Shown one piece after another: positions 20,432-31,300 of a stretch of DNA of 64,000 bases. Source of the stretch: Sabellastarte sp. h YS-2021 (taxonomy: Eukaryota; Annelida; Polychaeta; Sabellida; Sabellidae); assembly GCA_964017235.1 (NCBI GenBank), contig OZ024940.1:30746573-30810572 (forward strand), written 5' to 3'. Numbering within the stretch: position 1 is the first letter of the stretch; each line of letters begins with the position of its first letter. The notes under the pieces were generated by a model, which saw nothing but the letters and a program-made list of their open reading frames with translations, was not told the DNA's origin and searched no databases. Position numbers and translations under genes: made by a program.

Positions 20432-22861
20432 ATGGCCTCCCTTGATCAGAAAAGAGGAACTTGTGGCCACGTTATGGCACTTTTTGACCCGCATGCTAAA
20501 TGCGCCAGGTGCCACGAGAAAGGTTTTGGCACAGATCCATGTGTTGAATCCTGTGAAATCTGTGACAGTTTCACAAGTGAGCAATAGAAACAACTGGCCA
20601 CTCCTACTTACAGGGCAGAAAAGAACACTAAAAGAAAGAAAGCTCCCCTCCCCCCTCCCCTTGTAGACCCATCTGATGTAACTGTGTTGGGGCAGGTACA
20701 GAGTAAGGGTGACAGTAGTGATCGAGGCAAAACCCCATCCAAGTAGAAAAAGTCTTCATAACTCCACTGACCCTCAAAAGCTGGCAAAACTACTTCAAGA
20801 ACAACCTGAAATTGTCAAAACGGTTTGCCCGCCAGAAGCCATGTTCCTGGCCAGGAGCTTCTCATTACCAGTCGAGCTGGTCTAGAAAGGTGATGTGGTG
20901 TTAACTGACAGACCCTTCATCCTACCACTAAAGGCCACCAGTGCAGCAGACTACCGGTCAGATGCTGGTGAAGCCACCCAGCCTGTTGAGATTCCTGGTG
21001 CAGCTGAAGCCACCCTGCAAGTTTAGGCTCCCAGTGCAGCTGAAGCCACCCAGCCTGTTTAGGCTCCTGATGCAGCTGAAGCCACCCCGCCTATCGAGGC
21101 TCCCAGTGCAGCTGAAGGCACCCAGCCTATCGAGGCTCCCGGTGCAGCTGAAGCCACCCAACCTGTTGAGGCTCCCGGTGCAGCTGAAGGCACCCAGCCT
21201 ATCGAGGCTCCCGGTGCAGCTGAAGCCACCCAGCCTGTTGAGGCTCCTAGTGCAGCTGAAGCCACCCAGCCTGTTAAGGCTCCTGGTGCAGTTGAAGCCA
21301 CCTAGCCTGTTGAGGCTCCCAGTGCAGCCGAAGCCATCCAGCCTGTTGAAGCTCCTGGTGCAGTTGAAGCCACCCAGCCTATTGGGGCTCCCAGTGCAGC
21401 TGAAGCCACCCAGCCTTTTGAGGCTCCCGGTACATCTGCAGAGATGCAGCCTACCGGCCAGGATACTACCTACAGTGTTGCTGTGGAGAGACCCAATGTT
21501 CAGTCCCCAGGTCCAGCTAGCCAGACCCTCCCCGGTGTCAGTGGTCGATCAGAGGTCCAGCCCCCAGATCCCACTGGCCAGGCAGTTCCTGCTTTGAAGA
21601 AACAGGCCATTTTTTTCATCAGCACTACTGCTCCGTCAGAGGAACTGGTTTCTGATGATGAACAGTTGAACACTAAAGTGACAAGCTCACTCCAGCCACG
21701 TTGATGAAGAGGGTGAGATCTCTGACCTGGAGTTTGCCGGTCCGGATCGGGAAGAATTGTTAGAAGTGGACCAAGAACTTAGTGCTGAGTGGACATACAG
21801 AGAGACCATACATGGTGTGAGGTCCTTTATGGGATGGAGCCAGGTCCCAGAGTTCGACTCTGCCTCATCTTCTCAAGACCTCAACCCTATTGCCAGTGCT
21901 AGAACCCAACAGACCAGCAAGTTGTCAGTGAAAGTCCCGGTAGATGATTGGTTGTGTAGAAAGTGTGAGAAGCTTAATGTGACTATACAGGAGGGTTACC
22001 CTTCTTGTTCTTCAGAGACTGCCAGCTTGAACAGGGACCAGTTCGTCAAACCACCAAAGACTCTGAGATGGTGCAACATGTTCAGTGACAAGAAGGACCT
22101 TTCACATTCTAAAGTGCACACCTGGACTAATAAGCCGGCAAGACTGAACACTAGCTTCCCAAGGATTGCTAACCGATCTCTTCCTACATCACGTTCCTCC
22201 GTGCCAGTATCACAGGACACTTTAAGGAGGTGGGAGTGGGCTGCACGTGAACAGAGTTATATGTTCAGTCAGGCTACGGGTCTGAGCAGGTGCCTCACCA
22301 AAGTTCACAACTCCATGGTGATACAACCATGCTTCTGTCATCCAAGTTGACAGAAGCAAGGTCAAGTCCTCAAGCAAAGTACACCTAGAAGCTGACAAGT
22401 TGGATTACCTGGTCACTTTCAACCAGAGCATCAAACAAGCAATGGCCCAGACTATACAGGGCTTATCAGAGGGCGCCTTCATAAACATTGCCAACCTCAC
22501 TTTGGCTCGTAGGGTCAGTTATTTAGAGTTCATCAAGGCTGGTATCTAGCTGGATATGCTCGCGTCTCTCAGAATTGCACCCCTCCATATGAGTGCCTTA
22601 TTCTTGGACCATTGGTGTGATCTCCAAGGCAAAGGAGAAGATACGCCATCATGAGGACAAGCGTACTCCAGGTCCGGGACACAGGAAGACTCTTAACGTT
22701 ACCACCCTTACAGCCAGGGTAGCAGACAACAGCAAGACTCTGACCGGAAGTCTGGTCCACCTGTATGGAAGCAGATCAAGAGGCATGGGCAGAGATCTCA
22801 CAGGGGCAAGGCCTCTTCTCACTCACAACGACCGGCCAAGGGGCAGAAGAATTTTAAATGA
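20432..22861 (+). pseudogene. ORF1 (Gag-like) of DIRS element A, broken
   Basis: From ATG 20432 the protein starts MASLDQKRGTCGHVMALFD and shows the Cys/His motif shared by all ORF1s here: CGH, then FDPHAKCARC, DPC and CEIC. A TAG stops it at 20585. After frame changes comes an imperfect 12-residue repeat region (about 20964-21431), then the conserved block with YRETIHGVRSFMGW near 21790-21834. It closes with GQKNFK and TGA at 22859-22861. ORF1 of DIRS elements is a Gag-like protein presumed to package the RNA. The middle block recalls the DIRS-derived part of vertebrate LAP2-alpha, but that needs an alignment. Confidence 0.75.
20964..21431 (+). repeat. 36-bp coding minisatellite in ORF1 of A
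   Basis: About 13 units of 36 bases encode variants of AAEATQPVEAPG. One unit has TAG in place of CAG (CACCTAGCC near 21300). Other ORF1 copies in the window lack the array, so it expanded in this lineage. Confidence 0.88.
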
Positions 22862-23190
22862 CAATTACTGTGTAGATTGTGTGGCCGGCAAAACAGTTTG
22901 TGTACATGTGACCAGCAAAGTGAGTTACACTGTAAATTGTGTGGCCGGAAAAAAAGACTGTGCCCATGTAACCGGACAACAGAACAGTGTAGTTCCAGAG
23001 AGGGACGGAAAGAAGGACTGTTTGTTTGTAGCGGGCAAGAAAGAGACAGTAACTGTTTTACCTGTAAATTCTTGTCATGTTGCAACTCATGTTCCTTTTG
23101 CAAACGGGTATCCGCAAAAGAAAAGTGTAAATCCAGAGAGTGGTCATTGTCAAGAAATAAAATATGTCAATGATGTGTTTCCTGTGTAGA
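22862..23190 (+). pseudogene. Cys-rich readthrough segment of A
   Basis: Directly after TGA (22859-22861) the ORF1 frame reads CAATTACTG and stays open about 104 codons to 23173, with 18 cysteines in pairs such as LCRLCG, LCTC, LCPC, CFTC and SCCNSCSFCK. The ORF2 frame (+1) is also open here but poorly conserved. See G2 (50322-50610) for the best copy. Treated as the remains of a readthrough-encoded domain. Confidence 0.6.
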
Positions 23191-23246
23191 TCACTTGAGT
23201 TCAGTAATATGTGTCACAAATTTGGAAATTTTATTTTAAATGTAGC

Positions 23247-23460
23247 TTTTTATTGCGTTAATACATCTTACCTAGTGGACAGATATACATTTGTCTGGCG
23301 CCTTGCTGGTCTCGCCAAACGTTAGAAAAAAAACGTCCTGAGCTGGGCTCTGGCCGGGACCGGTTGTGTCCTGTTCATTCGCCAGGTGGCTGTGTAGCCA
23401 ACCTGCCGGTGTACCGCGCATGCGCTCTTCCTCTTTTTGTTTGGCGCGTCCATTTTTGTA
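23247..23460 (+). repeat. Left ITR of B
   Basis: Inverted match to 28966-29234, including ACCTAGTGGACAG, CGCCAAACGTTAG and CCAACCTGCCGGTGTAC. Confidence 0.88.
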
Positions 23461-23553
23461 AACGCTTGAAGTTTAAGAGAAACTTTTTAAAATTTTACTA
23501 CTGTTATACTGGATTAATTGTCAAAGTGTGTTAGTAGTGTTACTCTTCTAATA

Positions 23554-25579
23554 TCATGGATTCACCAGGAGAAAAGAAAGGACAAAGGCGGGGGTCATGT
23601 GGCCACCTTTGATTTGCATAAGAAATGCGCGCGCTGTCGCGATAAAGGCATTGGGGATGACCCTTGTGTGAAGGACAAACAGTGTAGTGTGTGTGATTCA
23701 TTTTCGGATGAACAGAGGGAGTTGATATCTACCCCATCTTATAGGATCAGAAAAGAGCGAAAGGCAGGTGTTTTAGTTTTGCTCAAAGAAGTGGAGGTTA
23801 TTGCTTCTATTGATTCATCTTGTTCTACTGAACCAACCTTCTCTGCTCCTCCTTCAGGGCCTTCTCAAGCTTCTACATCTAACTTTGTTACTGCAGAACA
23901 ATTCTCTTTAATGAATGATAAATGGGCTGAACAATTTGCCCGGTTTGAGGCTTTGTTAAGCAGAGGGAATGTCTTTTCCACCCCCAAGACTGCGGTGAAT
24001 CCTGGTAGTACCAAAGTTGTTGTGTCTGATTCCCCCTTTATTGCTCCGGCTACCCGGTCCGGTGGAGACCCCGGCAGTGCAGGAAGCTGTTGCTAAATCT
24101 GGGGATGCTAAGCCTAAGAAATCTAAAGACAAAAAACAGAAGAAACCGGCCAAGTCTGATAAACCGGTTCATGTTGATCGACCGGTCCCTGCTTTGAGCA
24201 CCTCCGGTCCGGAGGTTGTGACTCGGGTACCGGCCCGCAAGAAAACCATACCACCGGCTTCCTCAGCCTCCATCCCACTGGAGGATCTTCAAGCTGGTCC
24301 TATTGATAGTACCTTTGCAAGCCATCCTCTTGCCAAGCATTCAATCTTTCACCGGAACCGGATGAAATAGACTTTGATGAACCTCTTCCCGGTTCGGATG
24401 TCTCAACTGACCAATCTGATTATGATGAGGGTGAAATTTCTTCAGATACGTTGGAGCGTCCAGATCAAACAGAAGAAATGAACTATAGGGAAACTGTGAG
24501 ATCCATCCGTTCCTTCATGGGTTGGACGCACATACCTGATTTCGAGAGCGATTTAAATGAACCAGACAAGTCCAATAACCCTTGGAAGGGTAAAAACCCC
24601 AAAAGACCAGCTCGTATTTCTGTAGACATGTCACCAGATGACTGGCTTTGCCAGAAATTGGAGAGACTCAACACGGTAGTTGCTGAAGGGTATCCTTCCA
24701 GAGCACAAGATTCAGCGGGTTTGAAAAGAGATCAGTTTATTAAAGTCCCGAAGTCACAGGATCAGTGGTATCAAATATATACAATCAAACAGGATGGTCC
24801 GCATCGCCCCGAGAAACAGCTTTTCAGTTGGCATAACACCGAAGCAAAGTTAAATTCTCAGTTCCCAAGGATTACCAAGGCTTCGGCCTACCGTGCTGCT
24901 GGACCACCGTCTAGACCAATTTCACAGGAGTATCTTAGAAGGTGGAAAAGTGTGCCAGGGAAAACTCTTACATCATCAACAGTGCAGCTGGCTTCAACAG
25001 GTGCACTAGTGAATTGCAAGAGAAAATGTCTGGAAATGTAGCCATGTTGTACTCACGCCTCAATAAGGGCAAAGCCCCTAAGGAAGTGACCGGTGCCCTG
25101 AACGATTTGAAGGACTTGATGGCCTTTCATCAAAATGTCTCTGTTGCTATGGGGACTGCCTTGCAAACTTAGCGGACAGTTTATTTGTACAGTTATCAAA
25201 CCTAGTTTTGATCCGCCGTGATGCTTATCTCGAACATGTAAAACCAGGCATCAAACAGGATACATGGCTCCACCTCAGGAACGCTCCTATGTTTGGCTAT
25301 GGCCTCTTCCCTGATGCGGTCATTGCTGCAGCTGAGCAGGACATCATTAAGCATGAGGCTGACGGTACTGCTCTGAGACCCGGTCCGGGTGCTTCACAGC
25401 AGTCCAGTTGGAGAACAGCCAACAGATATCGCCCCTATGACAGGAAAGACAACAGGTCTGCCGGTACAGAACAGGAACAACAGCCCTGGCGTCAATTTAG
25501 TAGGGCTAGAGGCAGTGGACGGGGTAGAGGGTTCAACCCTCGTTTCTCTTGTTCAAAGGGATACAAATCATACAAATGA
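23554..25579 (+). pseudogene. ORF1 (Gag-like) of DIRS element B, broken
   Basis: ATG 23554 (MDSPGEKKGQRRGSCGH) fits the other ORF1 starts, but a small deletion after CGH moves the HKKCARCRDKGIGDDPC part to another frame. Further frame changes occur near 24080, 24400, 24950 and 25170. The order of motifs is as in G2: Cys/His region, a Ser/Pro-rich middle, YRETVRSIRSFMGW (24484-24525), DDWLCQKLERL, and a basic RGRG-containing tail. It ends KGYKSYK and TGA 25577-25579. Confidence 0.8.
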
Positions 25580-25930
25580 CAATTATTGCATAAACCCTCC
25601 AATACCTTGTCAAGTGTTAGTGGAGAGAAAGTTACACCAAACTGTACAACATTTAGCTCAAGACAGTTTAAGTTGTCAAAATATAGTCAAGTTCCCAGTT
25701 TTAAACACAGATCAGAAACATTCAAACCAGATTGTGTCTTGTCATGTTGTAGGTCATGTTCAATCTGCAATTTTAGAAGGGCTTCCGCAAAAGAAAGGTA
25801 GAAGACCCGTTGTGACAAAGAAAGAAATAAAGCATGTGAAAGGTGTTTCTTTTGTAAATCCATGTCTTTCTGCCCAAATTGTTCCAAATGTCCCCAATGT
25901 TGTCAAAGAGCTGGGTGTAGGGGGCATACT
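25580..25930 (+). pseudogene. Cys-rich readthrough segment of B
   Basis: The ORF1 frame continues past TGA with CAATTA and keeps cysteine clusters DCVLSCCRSCSICN (about 25731-25772) and ACERCFFCKSMSFCPNCS, then KCPQCCQRAGCRG (to about 25924). One TAG at 25799-25801 interrupts it. Both clusters align with those of G2 and F. Confidence 0.62.
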
Positions 25931-27942
25931 TCAGAAGTTCTGGTCGAAGTGGGCAACACAGGGAGTGAGCACAAGGGTGGTCTCCATTTTGCGGGAAGGC
26001 TATACCCTCCCATTCAAAATGAGGCCCCCCCGACCAGATTTTCTCTCATCAAAAGTGGTTATGCCAATCCGGCCAGAAGTCGAGCCCTTTCAGAAGCTCT
26101 AGGTGCCTTAATAGAAAAGTTGGTAGTCAAAAAGGTGGTCAAGCGGACTTCTCTGTCCTTTTACAACCGCCTGTTCCTGGTCTCAAAGCCCAACAAGTGG
26201 AGACCAATCTTGGACCTCAGTCAACTAAATGTGTTTCTCCAGACAAGTACGTTCAAGATGGAAACTCCGGAGACCATCAGGGTCTCCTTACACCAAGGGG
26301 AGTGGGTCACCTCACTGGATTTCAGCGACGCTTACTTTCATATCCCCATCCATCCCAGGTCCAGAAAATACCTCAGGTTCTTTTTGAACAGCAAGGCATA
26401 TCAGTTCACAGCCCTTCCCTTCGGACTGGCCACGGCTCCGTTGGAATTTACCAAGGTGGTCAAAGAGGTGAAATTGATGGCTCAGTCAAGGGGTATAAGA
26501 ATCGACCAGTACCTAGACGACTGGTTGCTCAGAGCCCCGTGCCTGGAAATCTGCCAACGACATACCCAGATCCTCTTGGCCCTGTGCCGCGAACTAGGGT
26601 GGGTAGTCAACATGAAGAAGTCTGAACTGGCGCCTCAACAAATTTTCAATTTCGTAGGTTACCGGTTCGATCTCCTAACTGGACGGGTGCTGCCTACTGT
26701 GGAGCGTTGGGAGACATTAAGGACCAAACTCCTCTTTATCAAGAACAAGGAGTTTTGCACTGTCCAGCAGTTCATGTCACTCATAGGTCTCTTAACAGCC
26801 ACAGAGAAGCAAGTGTGGTTAGGTCGCCTCCACATGAGGCCAATTCAATGGCACCTCAAGAAGCATTGGCATGTGCCGGAGGTCCTAGACAAGGTGATCC
26901 TGGTTCCCCCTGCTCTCCATCTTCACCTGGATTGGTGGTTGGACGAAAAGAATGTACTTCGAGGCCAACCCTTGCGCCCTTTGCGTCACGCTCTACAAGT
27001 TTTCACAGACACATCAAACGAAGGTTGGGGTGCTCACGTAGGGGAAGCCACAGCAAGAGGCGTTGGTCGGAACCAGAAAGTCACCTCCACATAAATTTTT
27101 TGGAGCTAAAAGCAGTGTTTCTGGCCCTCAAGAGTTTCGAGCATCTCTGCAGGGATCAGACTGTCCTAGTAGCCACGGACAACACAACTGTGGTCTCCTA
27201 CATCAACAAGGAAGGAGGTATGAGATCAGGCTCTCTTTGTGCCCTCCTATGGAGACTTCTGTCGTGGTGCCACCCCAGGGGAATAGTCCTGAGAGCCAGG
27301 CACATTCCGGGTTGCCTGAATGTGCTAGCGGACAAACTATCCAGGCACAATCAAGTGATCCAGACGGAATGGTCCCTGTCTCAACAAGTGTTCAGTCTCT
27401 TGTTTTCCAGCTGAAACCTTCCACAACTCGACCTCTTTGCAACCCGGTTCAATCATAAACTTCCCAGATTTGTGTCGCCGGTTCCGGATCCGACGGCGTG
27501 GGCTGTAGACGCTCTCAGCATACCATGGGAGAATCTGGATGTTTACGCCTTTCCCCTGGTCTCGTTGCTCAATCAAGAGGTGTCGAAGGTAATGGATCAG
27601 GGTTGCCGCAGAATGGTTCTGATCGCACCAGGTTGGCCCAACATGCCTTGGTTTTGGGATCTGGTCAATCTGTCCGTGCAAATCCCGTTCCAGCTCCCGC
27701 TCCACAAGGATCTGGTGAGTCAGCCTGTCAATGGCCTCCTTCAGAGGAACCTCACCAACTTAAATCTACATGCGTGGCTCCTAGAGCCTCGGCCATTCAG
27801 GAGCAGGGATTCGCTGATGAAGTGGCAGCAAGAATTGAGGCTCCTCGGAGAAGTTCAACCAGAGCCGTTTATAAATCGAAGTGGGCCATTTTTGTCAAAT
27901 GGTGTGACTCACGTAAGGTGGACTTCCGGTCGCCCTCTGTGA
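25925..27942 (+). pseudogene. ORF2 (RT, RNase H, methyltransferase-like) of B, frameshifted
   Basis: Starts in the +1 frame relative to ORF1 with LQKFWSKWATQG and ILREGYTLPF, shifts near 26095, then runs through RT: NKWRPILDLSQLN, SLDFSDAYFHIPI (motif A), LPFGLATAP, and YLDDW at 26510-26524 (catalytic YxDD). RNase H begins at FTDTSNEGWGAH; a frameshift near 27040-27060 precedes LELKAVFLALK and ATDNTTVVSYINKEGG. The downstream region (AWAVDALSIPWENLDVYAFP, then IAPGWPNMPWFWDL) sits where DIRS elements have a DAM-methyltransferase-like domain. The RNA-to-DNA copying function is dead in this copy. Confidence 0.85.
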
Positions 27943-28760
27943 ACCAGATTGCGGATTTTCTTCTCTATCTCTTCAAGGAAAGAAAACTCCAGCCTACCAC
28001 CATTGACGGCTATAGAACAGCTATTGCGGACATGGTGGGAAACCATGAGGTGATCATCAGCAAAGATGAGAATTTAACCCGTCTGTTAGACAGCTTTCAT
28101 AGAGATAAGCCCAAAGGCAGACAGGGAGTTCCCTCTTGGAACCTTTCCCTGGTGCTTCACCAGCTGACTAAGGCCCCTTTTGAACCTATGAGAAAGGCCT
28201 CTCTTAAGCATCTGACCTTTAAGACAGTGTTTCTTTTAGCTCTAGGTTCAGGCAAGCGAAGAAGTGAGATTCATGCTTGGTTGTTCAAGAATATACGACA
28301 CCAAGAAAACTGGAGTCAGGTGTCCCGCTATCCGTCTCCCATGTTCATTTCCAAGAATCAGTTGGCTAGGGAGGGTCCGGCTTCTGTGGCTCCGGTAGTG
28401 ATCCCGGCCTTGGACAGAGATCTTAAGGAAGATAGGTCACTGTGTTCAGTCAGAGCCTTGCGTTACTATCTAGATAGAACCAAGGACCTGCGCAAAGGGA
28501 AGGATCTGGTGTTTGTATCCTTTCGAAAGAGTTTTCAGAAAGACATTGTCCCTGCCACTATCTCTTCGTGGATTAAACAAACAGTGCTCCTATGTTACCA
28601 ACTTTCGGATGAGGATACCCAAAGTTACTTCAAGTCAAGGCCCATGATGTCAGGGCTTTTGCGGGCTTCCAAGGCTTTTCAAGGAGGGGTGTCCTTGGAA
28701 CAAATTCTCTCAGCCTGTCATTGGAAGGCCCACAATTCCTGGGGAGGGCTAGGGTGTTTT
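27760..28760 (+). pseudogene. Tyrosine recombinase of B, lacks the catalytic Tyr end
   Basis: Its frame overlaps the end of ORF2. It reads CVAPRASAIQEQGFADEVAA, STRAVYKSKWAIFVKWC and the core helix block FLLALGSGKRRSEIHAW, which holds catalytic Arg I. The H-x-x-R stretch near 28640 is locally frame-shifted (AAGGCCCATGATGTCAGG is present in DNA but off frame). After ACHWKAHN the sequence departs from the family, so the segment carrying the nucleophilic Tyr (FYLKD in other copies) is lost. It would have integrated circular element DNA. Confidence 0.82.
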
Positions 28761-28876
28761 TCCTATGGACTGGTTTATTTAACCATTACTGGAATCACTG
28801 TATGTTATCTAGAGTTCTCAGGAATTCCCCCTATTCCTGGGCTACCCTCCTTCCACTGGGTATTGATTCTGCATCT

Positions 28877-28966
28877 GTCCACTAGGTAAGATGTATTAAC
28901 GCAATAAAATGGAAAATTTAATAGTAAATTAAATTTTTATAAGTTAATACCTTACCTAGTGGACAA
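28877..28966 (+). repeat. ICR of element B
   Basis: TGTCCACTAGGTAAGATG through AACGCAATAAAA is the complement of the left tip. AAAATTTAATAGTAAATT to ACCTAGTGGACA is the complement of the right tip. The three bases TGG lie between, giving CCA at the circle junction. In DIRS models the ICR templates the joining of element ends into a circle. Confidence 0.9.
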
Positions 28967-29234
28967 GGGGATTCCCACCCTGCCTTCCCCGCTATTCTAG
29001 ACCAAAAAAGGGGGCTTCTAAGGTAGGCAACAAAAAGAGGAAAGCAGTACACCGGCAGGTTGGCTACACAGCCACCTGGCAAATGAACAGGACACTACCG
29101 GTCCCGGCCAGAGCCCAGCTCAGGACGGTTTTTTTACTAACGTTTGGCGAGACCGGCAAGGCGCCGGACAAATGCATCTGTCCACTAGGTAAGGTATTAA
29201 CTTATAAAAATTTAATTTACTATTAAATTTTCCA
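28966..29234 (+). repeat. Right ITR of B
   Basis: Inverted copy of 23247-23460, ending GTATTAACTTATAAAAATTT and ATTAAATTTTCCA. Confidence 0.88.
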
Positions 29235-29520
29235 TTTATAAGCTACAATACCTACCTATTGTAACCATATGCTTTACCAGTGGTTGACCACGGGAAGCTT
29301 CCAACCGGAGTAAAGTTGAAAACTATTACCCGTGAAATTCAGATAGACGGGGCTATCCGGAGTACTGGTCACGGGGAATGCCGGTGATATAGTACCGGTG
29401 CGGGTAAACACGCACCTGCTGGCTTGGCCACGTGACCTAGGGAACCTATCAGATTGCTCCCATGAGCACTCCCTCCTTTTTGTTGGAACCAAACCCCTTG
29501 CCCAGTGTAGTCTGGAACAA
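29235..29520 (-). repeat. Right ITR of D
   Basis: Nearly identical inverted copy of 36130-36410; both contain the run GAAAACTATTACCCGTGAAA (inverted at the other end) and the CACGTGACC-containing block. Confidence 0.9.
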
Positions 29521-29549
29521 GCGGGGAGGACCAGGGAGGGCCTGTACTA

Positions 29550-29650
29550 TGGTTACAATAGGTAGGTATTGTAGCTTATAAAAGCTACATTCAAAATAAA
29601 ATTTCCAATTTTATTACGCTACAATAGTCCTACCTATTGTAACCATATGC
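29550..29650 (-). repeat. ICR of D
   Basis: GCATATGGTTACAATAGG-type arms lie on both sides of a centre that fuses the complements of the two tips: GTAGCTTATAAAAGC with TTTCCAATTTTATTACGC. It records the intact tip sequence that B later split. Confidence 0.88.
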
Positions 29651-30180
29651 TGAATCCCAGCATTTTGGATGGCTGGGAAGACTATACACCTGCCTACACA
29701 GTTATATCTGGCAAAGGCAGCAACCATCACAGGCGAGCATCCGGAGACCAGGGTGAAGGAGGAAGCCCCCAATGTGGTCGTACGGAAGTACACATCAGGA
29801 ACTGAGGGGAATTCTCCAGCTCGTCTGAGGTTTAGGTGTGTCACCAAGGGGAAGAAAGGCACCATCTTGGTTCTCACCGCCAGCGCAGGCACTCCAAGCA
29901 GAAAAAATATCTAAAAAACAAAGTACGATGAAATGTGATGTCAAGGAACATTTGATACGACATAAGAAAATTCTTAAGAAAGTAAGGTTAAGTAAACAGA
30001 AAAAGTTAAACTTAAATTACATCCTCAAGAAAAATGGAAGGAAAAAACTCCTGGTAACTACATGAGACGCAGGTATTTCTGTGAAAACAGCAGGTAAATA
30101 AGTGAATAAGAGTAAAAATCAAAATTCAAGTTACCTTAAAGGGGTGAAGACCCCGCTCTATGGTGTCAGAGGGTTCTGAC
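29651..30180 (-). other. 3' untranslated region of D
   Basis: Between the YR stop and the ICR; no recognisable domain. Short open frames on either strand are unsupported. Confidence 0.5.
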
Positions 30181-30186
30181 ACTCCC

Positions 30187-31300
30187 CGTCTAGGTGGTTC
30201 CCGGCGTCGTGCCCCCCTCTTTTTTCTTCCCTGGTACTTGGTCGGAAGGAGGCATCACCTGCTGTGCTGCGATGAAGGCGCCTAAGTGGAAGGAGCCCTC
30301 TGATTGGTCTTGTCCGGCAAGATCTCTGAGGTAGAATCTGGTGAATGTGTTGTGTGATTTCCAATGGCAGGCTTGCATGATTTGATCCATGGAAATTCCC
30401 CCATAAAAGGCCCTGGAGGCCGCAAAAGCTCTGACGTCATGGGCCTTTACACCTACAAGGTCCATGTCTGCATTGTCTGCCTTGGTGTAGGAAAATTTTA
30501 TATTGTTTTTGATCCAAGACGATATAGTGGAACACTGAATATCCTTAGAATGGCCCAATTTATAGGAGATAAACAATAACTGTCTACCCCTTCTGGAATC
30601 CTTAGTTCGGTCCAGATAACACTGAAGGGCCCTGACAGGGCAGAGTAGGACATCTGTGTTCGGAGAGTCTTGACTACACTTCAAGGCTGGAAGGACCACT
30701 GTTGAGATAGATTGCGGTCCTTCCTTTGCTAATTGATTCTTGGCAATGAAGGAGGGAGAGGGGGACAGTTGGATCTGATCCCAGTCGCCCAGGCATAAAA
30801 GTCCATCTAGTGTCCAGGCATGAATCTCAGTTCACCTTTTCCCGGAGGCTAAGGCAAGTAAGAACACTGTCTTCCATGTTAAGAATTTTAGAGCTGCTTC
30901 CTCTTGTGGTTCAAAAGGAGGCTGGTTGAGTCTCTGTAAAGCAAGGGACAGATTCCACTTAGCAATGGACCTGGAACTCTTGGGTTTATCCCTGTGAAAA
31001 CTGGCTATCAGTCTGGCAATCTCAGGGTTAGTACTAATGTTTTGCTTAGTATTCCCAAGGGTATCTGCGATGGCTGTTCTGTAGCCTTCAATGGTAGAAG
31101 GGCATCTATTTAAGTCATTGAACAGATACCAGAAGAAGTTGCAGATGTCTCCTATAGAGGGACTCCTGAAGTCCACCTGTTTTTCTGTGCACCAACGTTG
31201 GAAAACGGTCCACTTGGATGTGTAGATGGATCTTGTTGAGAGTCTCTGAGGAGCAGCAATTCTTTCTGCCACTTCTGCAGTGAAACCATGTTCGTGGAGT
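30187..31300 (-). pseudogene. Tyrosine recombinase of D, one in-frame stop
   Basis: Minus-strand frame from about 31290 (AERIAAPQRLSTRSIYTSKW) to 30190. A TGA follows FLLALASGKR near 30832, exactly after the conserved Arg of the GKRRSEIH motif; the same frame then continues to the end. The second half keeps KAHDVRAFAAS (H-x-x-R) and ACHWKSHNTFTRFYLRD, with the candidate nucleophile Tyr. A single substitution separates this YR from an open frame, which is unusual among the copies here. Confidence 0.85.

Larger units (their letters stand above)
23247..29234 (+). mobile_element. DIRS element B (family 1 subtype), inserted in the terminus of D
   Basis: 5,988 bases from TTTTTATTGCGTTAATAC to CTATTAAATTTTCCA. 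The left ITR (23247-23460) and right ITR (28966-29234) are inverted copies, and the ICR (28877-28966) is the complement of both tips fused. It separates GTAGC (23242-23246) from TTTATAAGC (29235 on), which together match the tip of D as recorded in the ICR of D. B is therefore younger than D. Confidence 0.9.

Noticed and set aside
22593-23189. 198-codon open frame of element A as a separate gene
   Set aside because: It is the +1 ORF2 leader frame over the Cys-rich segment; its Val-rich peptide mirrors TGT codons of the other frame and is not conserved.
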